Notes: generated by a model from the sequence alone, not told the origin. 64,000 nt of DNA from Bacillota bacterium (GCA_023417475.1 JAEZFP010000048.1:95196-159195), one strand, 5' to 3'. Positions 52,069 to 61,826 are shown, counted from the first letter of the stretch. Made by a program: numbers and translations.

Positions 52069-53451
52069 ATGCTGTTTCACGATACGATTGCCGCAATTGC
52101 GACACCGGTCGGCGAATCCGGAATCGGAGTCATTCGGATTAGCGGCTCGGATTCGTTAAATTTAGCGTACGCTTTATTACGAACTAAAAAGGGATCAAAG
52201 TTCAGGCAAATTCAAGACCATCGGCTTTATTATGGGAATTTTATTGATCCCTTGACGAACCGGCTAATTGATGAGGTCTTATTTTTTTATGCGGCGCAGC
52301 CCCACAGTTTTACCGCTGAAGACACGGTAGAGATCCAAACACACGGCAGCATGTTTTTGTTGCAAAAAATATTAGCAGTGATCACTGCCAACGGCGCCCG
52401 GTTAGCCAATCCCGGCGAATTTACCCAGCGCGCCTTCTTAAACGGCCGGATTGATCTGGTTCAAGCCGAAGGCATTATTGATTTGATTCGCGCGAAAACC
52501 GATAAAGCGCATCAACTGGCTTTAGCACAACTTTCCGGGAAAACCTCCAATCATCTTCAACGATTGGAGACGGAACTTTATCAAATATTGATTCATATCG
52601 AAGCGATCCTGGATTTTCCCGAAGAAGGAATTGACGATTTAGAAAAAGAGCAGCTTGCGTTCAATGTTTTCAATATTAGAAACCAACTTAATGCGATCTA
52701 TGATACGATTGACGAAGGTCGTAAAATAAAAGAGGGGATTTCGGTTGTCATCGCCGGTCGACCCAATGTCGGTAAATCAAGTCTTTTAAATTCCCTGCTT
52801 CAAGAGGAAAAAGCGATTGTTACGAATATTCCGGGAACCACTCGCGATATTGTCGAAGGTTTCTTTCAAGTGCAAGGCATACCGGTTCGACTAATTGACA
52901 CGGCAGGGCTGCGGGAAACCATCAATCCCATTGAGCAAATTGGCATCTCCAAAGCTGAACAAATGATTACCGAAGCAGATCTGGTCCTATTGGTGTTTGA
53001 CAATAATACCCCCTTTACATCCGAAGACCAAGCGATTGCCGCCAAACTTGCCGGTCGCAAATTACTGGTCGTGATCAATAAAACCGATCTGCCGTCGCTG
53101 TTGGACCGCCAATCGATTGACCGGCTTCAGCCCCAAAAGGTAATTGACGTATCGGTGAAAAACGAGCGTGGCCTTGATCAGATTCTACAAGCGATCGTTG
53201 CTTTGGTAGGGGTTGGCGATCTGCATCCGGACGATCGTCCGATGTTATCCAATATCAGACACCGTAACGCGCTGCGTGACGCCATTGCTAGCTTGGAAAC
53301 CTTTCAAAACGGATTGGAACTTGGGATGACGGAAGACTTATTGGCGATCGATTTGCGGACGGCACTGCAAGCCTTCGGCGAGATCACTGGGAAAAACGTT
53401 TCGGAAGCGGTGATCCACGGGATATTTGAAAAGTTCTGTATCGGAAAATAA
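52069..53451 (+). CDS. mnmE: tRNA modification GTPase MnmE
   Basis: Works with MnmG to add cmnm5 to wobble U34. At 460 residues, the N-terminal folate-binding domain is followed by helices and a G domain: GRPNVGKSSLLN, GTTRD, DTAG, NKTD. The C terminus is the required CIGK. GGGGGAAG precedes the ATG. It is immediately upstream of two mnmG genes. Confidence 0.97.
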   Translation: MLFHDTIAAIATPVGESGIGVIRISGSDSLNLAYALLRTKKGSKFRQIQDHRLYYGNFIDPLTNRLIDEVLFFYAAQPHSFTAEDTVEIQTHGSMFLLQKILAVITANGARLANPGEFTQRAFLNGRIDLVQAEGIIDLIRAKTDKAHQLALAQLSGKTSNHLQRLETELYQILIHIEAILDFPEEGIDDLEKEQLAFNVFNIRNQLNAIYDTIDEGRKIKEGISVVIAGRPNVGKSSLLNSLLQEEKAIVTNIPGTTRDIVEGFFQVQGIPVRLIDTAGLRETINPIEQIGISKAEQMITEADLVLLVFDNNTPFTSEDQAIAAKLAGRKLLVVINKTDLPSLLDRQSIDRLQPQKVIDVSVKNERGLDQILQAIVALVGVGDLHPDDRPMLSNIRHRNALRDAIASLETFQNGLELGMTEDLLAIDLRTALQAFGEITGKNVSEAVIHGIFEKFCIGK

Positions 53452-53523
53452 GTTAAGCTTGCCCCTCTTTATTGATAATATGGCGTATATCAGGACTTAT
53501 GGTTTTAGAGAGGATGACTTCCC

Positions 53524-55401
53524 TTGATTTACGACGTGATTGTCGTTGGCGCCGGACATGCCGGCTGTGAAGCTGCCTTAGCCGCCGCCCGCCTCGGTGC
53601 GGAAACATTATTACTTACAATTACGCCGGATACCATTGCGGCAATGTCATGTAATCCGGCGATTGGCGGTCCCGCCGCCAAAAGTCATTTGGTCAGGGAA
53701 TTGGACGCCTTGGGTGGCGAGATGGGTAAAGTGATTGACGATTCGTATCTTAATATGCGCCGGATCAATGAATCACGGGGTCCTGCCGTCACTGCCCTTC
53801 GGGCTCAAGCCGATAAACGGATATATCAAGCAGAAATGACACTACGGTTGCTACGGCAACCTCATTTGCACGTGAAACAAGGGTTGGTCAAAGAGTTAAT
53901 TGTCGATGAACAACAGGTAAAAGGAGTTATCGTAAAATCAGGACGCCAATATTTTTCGAAAACAACCCTGTTGGCGACGGGGACCTTTCTCAACGGCCAA
54001 GTTGTCATGGGTAATATTCGTTATGCCGGGGGGCGACAAGGCGAACCTTCGGCCACCGAGTTGAGTGAAAGTCTCACCAAGCATGGGATCCAATTAAGGC
54101 GGTTCCAAACAGCCACTCCGCCGCGGATTCATCGCCAGTCAGTCGATTTTTCAAAAATGACGCCCCAACCGTTTCAAAATATTCAATGGGGTTTCTCATG
54201 GGACGGAATTAAGCGTCCCCGCCAACAACACCACTGCTGGGTTACGAAAACCACCCCTGAAACCATTGAGTTTATTCGCAATAATTTAAACTTGTCGCCG
54301 ATCTTCTCCGGATCGATCAACAGTAAAGGACCGCATTTTTGTCCGTCAATTGATCGGAAAGTAATCAACTTCCCGAAAAAAACCGATCACTTAATCTTTT
54401 TGGAACCCGAAGGCATTTATACGGAAGAGATGTATTTACTGGGATTGACCACCGCGATGCCGGAGACTGTTCAGGAACAGATTCTTGCGACAATCCCCGG
54501 TCTGGAACAAGCCGAGATCGTGCGGCCCGGTTACGCAGTCGAATATGATTGTCTTGCGTCGTTTCAATTCACCCCGGCTTTAGAGTCGAAGGTGATTGGC
54601 AACCTCTTCACCGCCGGTCAGATCAATGGGACCTCTGGATATGAAGAAGCAGCAGCCCAGGGAATTGTCGCCGGGATAAACGCGGCCCGAAAGGTTAGAA
54701 ATTTGCCGCCGTATATTCCCAGTCGCACGTCCTCCTATATTGGAGTGCTACTTGACGATTTGGCGACCAAAGGAACGGAAGAACCTTATCGGATGATGAC
54801 TTCCTTAGCTGAATACCGGTTATTTTTCCGGTTGGATAACGCCTTGGTCCGGCTAGCCGATCACGCAAAGCAAATTGGACTGTTGAACGAGGATCGAGTT
54901 CAATGGATGGATAAATTTTCCAAACAACTTCAATCTTTTCAAGCGACGGTGGAATCGGTTAAAGTAAAAAAAGATGCGGAGTTTTGGCAGAAGTATCAGT
55001 TGAAAAACCCGGAGCGTAGTTACCGATTAAAAGAAATCATACTCTTCCCGGAGATTGATACGGCGATTCTCGAAAACGAGTTTCCGGAGCTTAACGATTA
55101 CCTCCCGCCGGTGAAAGAATTGGCGATAACCGATCTGAAGTTAGCAGGATATCTTAGTCGGCAACAGAACAATCTTGATGAAACAATCCGTTTGGAATCA
55201 AGATTAATCCCACGAGAGTTTGATTACCGAACGTTAGTGAATTTATCTCCCCAAGGAACGGTAATATTGGGAAAAATTCGACCGTTATCCTTGGGACAGG
55301 CGTTACGGATTCCGGAACTAACCGCCGATGACCGGGCGCTGTTACTATTGCAGTTTGGAAGAGTCGAAGGAGCCCGAGAAAATGACCCAACCAGTTTATG
55401 A
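53524..55401 (+). CDS. Divergent MnmG (GidA) paralogue
   Basis: At 625 residues, this is an MnmG-family FAD protein: GAGHAGCEAA dinucleotide motif, both conserved cysteines (SCNPAIGG and HFCPSIDRK), and NGTSGYEEAAAQG. It departs from canonical MnmG by a one-residue insertion and change at GGPAAKSHLV (normally GGPAKGHLV) and TATPPR in place of TGTPPR. The C-terminal helical domain is divergent but aligned. The start is a TTG after AGAGAGGA. It overlaps the canonical mnmG by 20 bp. It may be a second MnmG or a specialised FAD enzyme. Confidence 0.82.
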   Translation: MIYDVIVVGAGHAGCEAALAAARLGAETLLLTITPDTIAAMSCNPAIGGPAAKSHLVRELDALGGEMGKVIDDSYLNMRRINESRGPAVTALRAQADKRIYQAEMTLRLLRQPHLHVKQGLVKELIVDEQQVKGVIVKSGRQYFSKTTLLATGTFLNGQVVMGNIRYAGGRQGEPSATELSESLTKHGIQLRRFQTATPPRIHRQSVDFSKMTPQPFQNIQWGFSWDGIKRPRQQHHCWVTKTTPETIEFIRNNLNLSPIFSGSINSKGPHFCPSIDRKVINFPKKTDHLIFLEPEGIYTEEMYLLGLTTAMPETVQEQILATIPGLEQAEIVRPGYAVEYDCLASFQFTPALESKVIGNLFTAGQINGTSGYEEAAAQGIVAGINAARKVRNLPPYIPSRTSSYIGVLLDDLATKGTEEPYRMMTSLAEYRLFFRLDNALVRLADHAKQIGLLNEDRVQWMDKFSKQLQSFQATVESVKVKKDAEFWQKYQLKNPERSYRLKEIILFPEIDTAILENEFPELNDYLPPVKELAITDLKLAGYLSRQQNNLDETIRLESRLIPREFDYRTLVNLSPQGTVILGKIRPLSLGQALRIPELTADDRALLLLQFGRVEGARENDPTSL

Positions 55402-57247
55402 TGTTATTGTAATTGGAGCCGGCCATGCCGGGTGCGAAGCGGCCTATGCCGCTGCTAAAATGGGCGTCCGGACCCTTCTATGCACCCTAAATTATAATAA
55501 TATTGCTTTTATGCCGTGTAATCCTTCAATTGGCGGCCCCGCCAAAGGACATTTGGTACGGGAAATTGACGCTTTGGGTGGAATCATGGGTCGGGTGGCT
55601 GACCGGACTTACTTACAAATGCGCCTTTTAAATACCCAAAAAGGTCCGGCAGTCTGGGCGTTGCGCGCCCAAGCCGATAAGAATCTCTATCAGCAAGTAA
55701 TGATTGAGGAACTGGAGCGTCTGCCCAATCTGACCATTCGCCAAGCTGAAGTGGAGGAAGTTGTCCTTGATCAAAACGGGATGGCTTCCGGCATTAAAGT
55801 CCGTACCGGAATTACCTACGAAGCGCGCGCCATTGTGCTCGCGACGGGAACTTTTCTGCAAGGTAGGATCTTTATCGGAAAACTTAATTATCCCTCAGGC
55901 CCCATGGGGCAGTTGCCTGCCAACTTTTTGTCGGATAATTTGAAAAAGATCGGATTATCGCTAACTCGCTATAAAACCGGGACGCCGGCGCGTGTGCGCA
56001 GTCGTTCGATCGATTTTTCCAAAACGATTCCGCAACCGGGTGGTTTTCGTGAACACGGTTTTTCCTTTTGGCAGCCTTGGCAGGAACGGATCGAACAATT
56101 ATGCTGGCTCACTTATACTCAAAGTGAAACCCATCAAGTAATCCGCGCGCATCTGCATGAAGCCGCCTTATACACCGGCGATATTTCAGGGGTTGGACCG
56201 CGCTATTGCCCATCAATTGAGAGTAAGTTGATTCAGTTTCCGGATAAAGAACGGCATCAAGTGTTTATCGAACCGGAAGGACAGCACCGTGATGAGATGT
56301 ATCTGGCCGGTTTATCCACCAGTTTGCCCGAGTATGTCCAAGAGTTGTTTTTACGCACGATCCCCGGATTGGAAAACGTGGAAATTGTGCGACCCGGTTA
56401 CGCTATCGAATATGACGCTTTAAATAGCGATCAATTTTTTGCTTCATTAGAATCAAAAATAGTGCCCGGCTTGTTCTCGGCCGGGCAGGTGAATGGCAGT
56501 TCGGGTTACGAAGAAGCCGCCGCCCAAGGATTAATTGCCGGAATTAATGCCGCGCGAAGAGTGCAAGGAAAAGAACCGCTGGTTCTGAAACGTTCCGAAG
56601 CTTATATCGGCGTTTTAATTGATGATCTGGTAACCAAAGAGAATTTTGAACCGTATCGCGTCTTAACATCTCGGGCTGAATTTCGGCTTTCGCTGCGTTC
56701 GGACAATGCCGATACCAGGCTGGCACAGTATGGTTTGGATAGCGGTCTTTTGGGAGCGGCTGAAGCCCAAAAGTATCAGGCAAAACAAGCAGTAAAAGAC
56801 GAATATCGGAAAACTTTTACCGAAACCTTTTTTTCTCCTGATGAGCATGTTCGGCAACTTTTTGAGGCACGCAAGGTTTCTCCCCCGAAGAATCGGTTTA
56901 ATATTGCGGAACTATTAAAACGACCCGATATTGACTTGCCACTGATTCAACAATTGTATGTTGATCAGTCCATTGACCCTCAGGTCTTTAAGGAACTGTC
57001 CATTGAATATCGTTACGAAGGATATTTAAATAAGGAACGTGACCAAGCGAAAAAGCTTCAGAATCTTGAACAACGAAAAATTGCCGCCGACCTTGACTAC
57101 GCTAAAGTTCCGAATCTGGCCCGGGAAGCCCGCGAAAAGTTAACAAAGTTTCGGCCGGAAACTTTCGGCCAAGCCATGCGCATCAGTGGAATTAATCCGG
57201 CAGATATGACGGCTTTGTTATTTTATGTTGAAAGGCGCAAGGAGTAA
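55382..57247 (+). CDS. mnmG: tRNA uridine-5-carboxymethylaminomethyl(34) synthesis enzyme MnmG
   Basis: FAD-dependent partner of MnmE. At 621 residues it has GAGHAGCEAA, CNPSIGGPAKGHLVRE, YCPSIESK, NGSSGYEEAAAQG and a C-terminal MnmE-binding domain with RPETFGQAMRISGINPAD. AAGGAG within the preceding gene places the start at 55382. rsmG follows after 2 bp. This is the canonical copy of the pair by its motifs. Confidence 0.94.
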   Translation: MTQPVYDVIVIGAGHAGCEAAYAAAKMGVRTLLCTLNYNNIAFMPCNPSIGGPAKGHLVREIDALGGIMGRVADRTYLQMRLLNTQKGPAVWALRAQADKNLYQQVMIEELERLPNLTIRQAEVEEVVLDQNGMASGIKVRTGITYEARAIVLATGTFLQGRIFIGKLNYPSGPMGQLPANFLSDNLKKIGLSLTRYKTGTPARVRSRSIDFSKTIPQPGGFREHGFSFWQPWQERIEQLCWLTYTQSETHQVIRAHLHEAALYTGDISGVGPRYCPSIESKLIQFPDKERHQVFIEPEGQHRDEMYLAGLSTSLPEYVQELFLRTIPGLENVEIVRPGYAIEYDALNSDQFFASLESKIVPGLFSAGQVNGSSGYEEAAAQGLIAGINAARRVQGKEPLVLKRSEAYIGVLIDDLVTKENFEPYRVLTSRAEFRLSLRSDNADTRLAQYGLDSGLLGAAEAQKYQAKQAVKDEYRKTFTETFFSPDEHVRQLFEARKVSPPKNRFNIAELLKRPDIDLPLIQQLYVDQSIDPQVFKELSIEYRYEGYLNKERDQAKKLQNLEQRKIAADLDYAKVPNLAREAREKLTKFRPETFGQAMRISGINPADMTALLFYVERRKE

Positions 57248-57249
57248 TT

Positions 57250-57969
57250 ATGGATCAGAACATTGAACCATCGGAGCAAATCTTTTTCGAAACAAAACTA
57301 CCATTATCAAAAGCAACTAAAGAAAAACTGGTTCACTTTTTAGCTATTGTTCTTGAAACCAATCAAAGTCTCAACTTAACCGCTATCACCGATTTTAATG
57401 AGGGATTAGTTAAACATTTATATGATTCGTTGGCTATTTGCGCTTTTCCTGAATTTGATTCTGCGATTTCAATAATTGACATCGGTAGTGGTGGCGGGTT
57501 TCCGGTTGTTCCATTGGCAATCGCATTCCCGGAGAAAAACTTGCATTCGTTGGATTCAACGCAAAAAAAGGTTAACTTTCAAAAACACAGCGCCGAAACG
57601 CTCCAATTAGCCAATTTCATTGGGATCTGGGGCCGGGCCGAAGAATTAGGCCATGATTCCCGCTATCGTGAAACGTTCGATATTGTAACGGCTCGGGCTG
57701 TTTCACAAATCAATGTGTTATTGGAAATTACGGTTCCTTTTGCAAAAGTCGGCGGTTTTTTAGTTTTTTATAAAGGTCCCGATTATCAAAGTGAAATTAA
57801 TAATGCAAGCAACGCTGAAAGGCACCTGGGTGTTGCGTTGGAACGTGTGATCCCTTACACCCTTCCACAGCAATTTGGACAACGTTGTCTGGTTGTCTAT
57901 AAAAAAATAGCGGCGACTTCGGCAAAGTATCCTCGCAAACCTGGAATACCCCAAAAAAAACCGCTTTGA
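57250..57969 (+). CDS. rsmG: 16S rRNA (guanine527-N7)-methyltransferase
   Basis: SAM enzyme modifying G527 in the 530 loop. Motif I is IIDIGSGGGFPVVPLAI, with NLTAITDFNEGLVKHLYDSL before it and TARAVSQINVLLE after. At 239 residues it is normal. It begins 2 bp after mnmG. The tail is Lys/Pro rich. Confidence 0.96.
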   Translation: MDQNIEPSEQIFFETKLPLSKATKEKLVHFLAIVLETNQSLNLTAITDFNEGLVKHLYDSLAICAFPEFDSAISIIDIGSGGGFPVVPLAIAFPEKNLHSLDSTQKKVNFQKHSAETLQLANFIGIWGRAEELGHDSRYRETFDIVTARAVSQINVLLEITVPFAKVGGFLVFYKGPDYQSEINNASNAERHLGVALERVIPYTLPQQFGQRCLVVYKKIAATSAKYPRKPGIPQKKPL

Positions 57970-58198
57970 ACCAGGTGTTCCATAAAGTTTCTGCTTATTT
58001 AGAAGGAAGTTTTTTTACAATCGCGAAAATCTAAAATAATTGGGATTGCAAAAGGTGATTGCTATGTCTGGCTCATCCAAAAAAACTTTAGAAGTTTTAA
58101 AAAAACGAACCCTTGAGTTGTTTGGCACAATTTCCAATATATCAAACAATAACGAAACTACTTCTACTATGAATGGTCAGAGGGAGGAGCTAATACAG

Positions 58199-58960
58199 AT
58201 GGGAAAAGTAATTGCCGTTGCAAATCAAAAAGGCGGAGTAGGCAAAACGACAACTGCCGTCAACTTGGGCGCCTGTTTAGCCCAGCAGGGGAAGAAAACC
58301 ATAATTATTGATCATGATCCGCAAGGCAACTCCACCAGTGGTATCGGTTTAAAGAAAAGTGACATTAAAAAATGTATTTATGATGTTTTAATTAATGAGA
58401 TTCCCAGCGAGGAAGTTTTGATTGAAACACAGGTTCCCAATCTGGCGATTATACCCGCCACAATCCGTCTAGCCGGCGCCGAGGCTGAATTGGTTGGTAT
58501 GATGGCCCGTGATCAACGGCTAAAGCGATCCATCGAACCGATCCGTTCCAAATTTGATTATATTTTGATTGATTGCCCTCCTTCTTTAGGAAATCTAACG
58601 ATCAACGCCTTGGCGGCATCGGATTCTATTATCGTCCCAATCCAATGCGAGTATTATGCTTTGGAGGGATTAAGCCAACTAATGAAAACCGTTCAATTAG
58701 TTCAAAAATACTCCAATCCCGACTTGAAAATTGAAGGCGTTGTTTTGACGATGTATGATAATCGTACCAATTTGTCTTCGCAAGTGACTGAAGAAGTTCG
58801 GCATTATTTTAATGAGAAAGTATATAAAACGATTATTCCCCGGAATATTCGACTGAGTGAAGCTCCGAGTTTCGGATTGCCGATTACGCTATATGATGAA
58901 AAATCCAAAGGTGCGGAAGCATACATCGAACTTGCTAAGGAAGTGATTGCTAATGGTTAA
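58199..58960 (+). CDS. soj: Chromosome-partitioning ATPase Soj (ParA)
   Basis: About 253 residues from the ATG at 58199, which follows GGGAGGAG. Walker A is KGGVGKTTTAVNLG with the deviant ParA Lys, and YILIDCPPSLG is Walker B. An in-frame upstream ATG at 58064 also has a good ribosome-binding site (AAAGGTGATTG) and would add a 45-residue basic/polar N-terminal extension. Soj with Spo0J segregates origins and modulates DnaA. No noc gene is present beside it. Confidence 0.95.
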   Translation: MGKVIAVANQKGGVGKTTTAVNLGACLAQQGKKTIIIDHDPQGNSTSGIGLKKSDIKKCIYDVLINEIPSEEVLIETQVPNLAIIPATIRLAGAEAELVGMMARDQRLKRSIEPIRSKFDYILIDCPPSLGNLTINALAASDSIIVPIQCEYYALEGLSQLMKTVQLVQKYSNPDLKIEGVVLTMYDNRTNLSSQVTEEVRHYFNEKVYKTIIPRNIRLSEAPSFGLPITLYDEKSKGAEAYIELAKEVIANG

Positions 58961-59825
58961 AAATCGTGGTCTAGGGAAAGGCCTCGGTGCTTTAATACCG
59001 GAATTGGATGAACAGAAACTCGAAAAACAACAAGATCTTGATATCAATCAAATTACCTCCAACCCCTATCAACCGCGCAAAGAATTTTCCGAAGAAAAAC
59101 TGGCGGAATTAGCCGATTCCATCCGCATCCACGGAATTATCCAGCCGTTGGTCGTCCGTGAAGTCGACGGAGCGTATCAATTAATTGCCGGAGAACGCCG
59201 GCTCCGCGCAGCCAAACTGGTTGGGTTGACTGCGGTGCCGATTGTTATCTTGCCGATGACCGATCAGTCCATGATGGAAGTGGCGCTGGTTGAAAATTTA
59301 CAACGGGAAGACTTAAATCCAATCGAAGAAGCTCAAGCGTACCAGCGGTTAGTTGCTGAGTTTAATCTGACCCAAGACGACGTGGCCAAAAAAGTCGGAA
59401 AAAGTCGTCCGGCGATCGCAAATTTTTTACGTCTCTTGAATTTGCCAATTGAAATCCAAAACGACCTCGCTGCCGGCAGTCTCTCAATGGGGCATGCTCG
59501 GGCAATTCTCGGGTTAAAGATTCCCGAAGAACAATTAAAGGCATGGCTCATCACGCAACAGCAGCAGTTATCGGTTAGACAAACTGAAGAATTAGTAAAA
59601 GCGTTGATTGAGCAAGGTAATGTTTCACGTGAAACAAAAAAGAAAGAACCTGTGAAAGTTGTTATGGATCCGAACATTTATGAATTCGAAGAAGAACTTC
59701 AACATATTTTTGGAACTAAGGTAAAAATTAAGCCATCGGGCGATGGTGGCAAAATTGAAATTGATTATTATTCAAACGATGATTTCACAAGAATTTTAGA
59801 AAAGATTTCAACACGATATCAATGA
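58953..59825 (+). CDS. spo0J: Chromosome-partitioning protein Spo0J (ParB)
   Basis: CTP-dependent DNA clamp that loads at parS. About 290 residues, with the N-terminal GLGKGLGALIPE (Soj-stimulating), the ITSNPYQPRKEF box, the CTP-binding AGERRLRAAK, and an HTH at about 150-175 (TQDDVAKKVGKSRPAIANFLRLL). It overlaps soj by 8 bp. A perfect parS lies within its coding sequence, as in B. subtilis. Confidence 0.96.
   Translation: MVKNRGLGKGLGALIPELDEQKLEKQQDLDINQITSNPYQPRKEFSEEKLAELADSIRIHGIIQPLVVREVDGAYQLIAGERRLRAAKLVGLTAVPIVILPMTDQSMMEVALVENLQREDLNPIEEAQAYQRLVAEFNLTQDDVAKKVGKSRPAIANFLRLLNLPIEIQNDLAAGSLSMGHARAILGLKIPEEQLKAWLITQQQQLSVRQTEELVKALIEQGNVSRETKKKEPVKVVMDPNIYEFEEELQHIFGTKVKIKPSGDGGKIEIDYYSNDDFTRILEKISTRYQ
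59621..59636. promoter_or_regulatory. parS: parS site inside spo0J
   Basis: TGTTTCACGTGAAACA is the exact 16-bp consensus palindrome, about 10 kb from the origin. Confidence 0.97.
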
Positions 59826-59826
59826 T

Positions 59827-59842
59827 TGTTTCACGTGAAACA
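59827..59842. promoter_or_regulatory. parS: parS site between spo0J and larB
   Basis: A second exact TGTTTCACGTGAAACA, 206 bp after the first. The palindrome extends to AATGATTG...CAATCATT. It begins right after the spo0J stop and ends 21 bp before the larB start. Confidence 0.97.
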
Positions 59843-59863
59843 ATCATTGATGATGGGGGAATA

Positions 59864-60637
59864 ATGGATAAAGAGTACCTATACGGTATTTTGGAGTCGG
59901 TAGCCCGGGGCAATATTTCACTCGATGCGGCAATGGATAAACTTGAAACGCTCCCCTATAAGGATCTGGGTTTTGCAAAAGTTGATTTCCATCGCAATTT
60001 ACGCAATGGAAATTCCGAAGTGATTTATTGCCCGGGGAAAACTGCTGATCAAATTACGCAAATTTTTACTTCACTCGCAGAACGGTCCCAAAATGTAATG
60101 GCTACGAGGGCGTCACAGAGGATCTTTAAAAAGGTTAAGGCGGCGATCCCGGAAGCAACCTATTTTGAACGGGCGCGAATTGTTGCGTTACATCGCAATA
60201 AAAGTCTTACCCAAGGCGTTGTCGGGGTTGTTTCGGCAGGCACCGCTGATTTGAGAGTCGCCGAAGAGGCTTGCGTAACGGCTGAGTTGATGGGCAGTCA
60301 AGTGTTGCGGATCTACGATGTGGGAGTGGCCGGGATTCACCGGTTGTTTGATAGCAAAGAATTAATTGATCGCTGTCGAGTGCTCATTGTTGTGGCCGGC
60401 ATGGAAGGCGCATTGGCAAGCGTGGTTGGCGGATTGGTGTCAAAACCGATTGTCGCGGTTCCGACCAGTGTCGGTTACGGAACCAATTTTCAAGGGGTAG
60501 CTCCATTGTTAAGTATGTTAAACTCCTGTGCGAGCGGCGTGGGAGTTGTTAATATTGATAACGGTTTTGGTGCTGGTGTGTTGGCCCATCGAATCAATTT
60601 GATAGGAGAGTCCACCGATGAAAGTGTTATACGTTGA
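59864..60637 (+). CDS. larB: Nickel-pincer cofactor biosynthesis protein LarB
   Basis: Carboxylates and hydrolyses nicotinate adenine dinucleotide in the first step of nickel-pincer nucleotide synthesis. At about 257 residues it has a PurE-like C-terminal domain. The catalytic-Cys region is LNSCASGVGVVNIDNGFGAG, and GVVSAGTADLRVAEEA binds the nucleotide. GGGGGAAT puts the start at 59864, while the frame extends upstream through parS. It overlaps larC by 20 bp. It serves LarA at 13.0 kb. Confidence 0.93.
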   Translation: MDKEYLYGILESVARGNISLDAAMDKLETLPYKDLGFAKVDFHRNLRNGNSEVIYCPGKTADQITQIFTSLAERSQNVMATRASQRIFKKVKAAIPEATYFERARIVALHRNKSLTQGVVGVVSAGTADLRVAEEACVTAELMGSQVLRIYDVGVAGIHRLFDSKELIDRCRVLIVVAGMEGALASVVGGLVSKPIVAVPTSVGYGTNFQGVAPLLSMLNSCASGVGVVNIDNGFGAGVLAHRINLIGESTDESVIR

Positions 60638-61826
60638 TTGCCAAGCGGGGGCAAGTGGAAATATGTTTCTTGGAGCCCTGGTAAATCTGGGTTTTTCGTT
60701 TGAGGAGTTGCAAAGCGAGTTAGAGAAATTGCCGATTCCCATTCCGGAGCTAAAATTGACGACGGTCACCAAAAACGGAATCGCCGCAACGCATTTTGAC
60801 GTTGAAATCCTTCACGAACATGTGCATCGTCATTTGAGCGATATTGTAGCGATCATCGAAGGGGCGGGTTTTGAAGCGGCAGTCGCGAAGTCGGCGATTC
60901 ATTGTTTCGAATGTTTGGCTGAAGCGGAAGCGAAAATTCATGGAGTGACCAAAGAAGAGATCCATTTTCATGAGGTCGGAGCGGTTGATGCGATTATCGA
61001 CATCGTTGGAACCTGTCTGGCGATAAACCGTTTGGGAATTGCCGAAATTCGGGTATCGCCGATTCGGGTCGGGTTCGGTACGGTCAAATGCGCTCACGGT
61101 ATAATTCCGCTACCAGCCCCGGCAGCGCTGGAATTGTTGGAAGGCTTCATTACATACGGCGGGGAACTGGAGGGGGAATGGACAACTCCGACCGGAGCGG
61201 CGATTATCAAAAGTTTTGGAAAGCCGGTTCAAACCATGCCGGTCATGAAGGTCAGTAAGGTTGGTTATGGAGCGGGTACGGCAAACCGGGCAATTCCAAA
61301 CGTGCTACGTTTGGTTGTTGGCGAAACGCAGAGTGAGACCGCTGAAAATGCGGTAATTATCGAGACCAATATTGACGATATGAATCCGGAGTTCTACAGT
61401 TCGTTGGGAAATGTGTTGTTAGCGGCAGGGGCCAAAGACTATTATTACACGCCGGTTTATATGAAAAAAGGGCGGCTGGGAACATTACTAACGGTACTGG
61501 CCGGTGAAAATGAACAATCACAGGTTGAAGATGTGTTGTTAACCCAGACATCCACCTTGGGAATTCGGAAATATCCGGTACAGCGACGCTGTTTGGACCG
61601 TCGGGAACTGACAGTAGCAGTTGCTGATCAACCGATTCGGGTAAAAGTTGCCTTGCAGAACGGTAAAGTCATCAAATTTGCTCCGGAATATGAAGATTGC
61701 CGGAAAGTCGCAGAGTTGAAGGGGCTTTCAGTAAAACAGGTTTATGAGGAGGCTTGGTTTCAAGCCAAAATCCTCGTGCGGGACGCTGAAATACCGGCCA
61801 TTTCAGATAAGGAGAGGTGTAATTGA
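60618..61826 (+). CDS. larC: Nickel-pincer cofactor insertion protein LarC
   Basis: CTP-dependent cyclometallase inserting nickel into the pincer nucleotide. At 402 residues in one frame, it has the N-terminal YVDCQAGASGNMFLGAL, His-rich ILHEHVHRHLSDI and FHEVGAVDAIIDI, and a C-terminal domain with ETNIDDMNPEFY. No programmed frameshift is needed, unlike the split larC1/larC2 of Lactobacillus plantarum. GATAGGAGAG lies before the ATG, inside larB. Confidence 0.94.
   Translation: MKVLYVDCQAGASGNMFLGALVNLGFSFEELQSELEKLPIPIPELKLTTVTKNGIAATHFDVEILHEHVHRHLSDIVAIIEGAGFEAAVAKSAIHCFECLAEAEAKIHGVTKEEIHFHEVGAVDAIIDIVGTCLAINRLGIAEIRVSPIRVGFGTVKCAHGIIPLPAPAALELLEGFITYGGELEGEWTTPTGAAIIKSFGKPVQTMPVMKVSKVGYGAGTANRAIPNVLRLVVGETQSETAENAVIIETNIDDMNPEFYSSLGNVLLAAGAKDYYYTPVYMKKGRLGTLLTVLAGENEQSQVEDVLLTQTSTLGIRKYPVQRRCLDRRELTVAVADQPIRVKVALQNGKVIKFAPEYEDCRKVAELKGLSVKQVYEEAWFQAKILVRDAEIPAISDKERCN

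Noticed and set aside
60618..61826. Programmed frameshift in larC as in Lactobacillus plantarum
   Set aside because: The whole 402-residue protein is in one uninterrupted frame.
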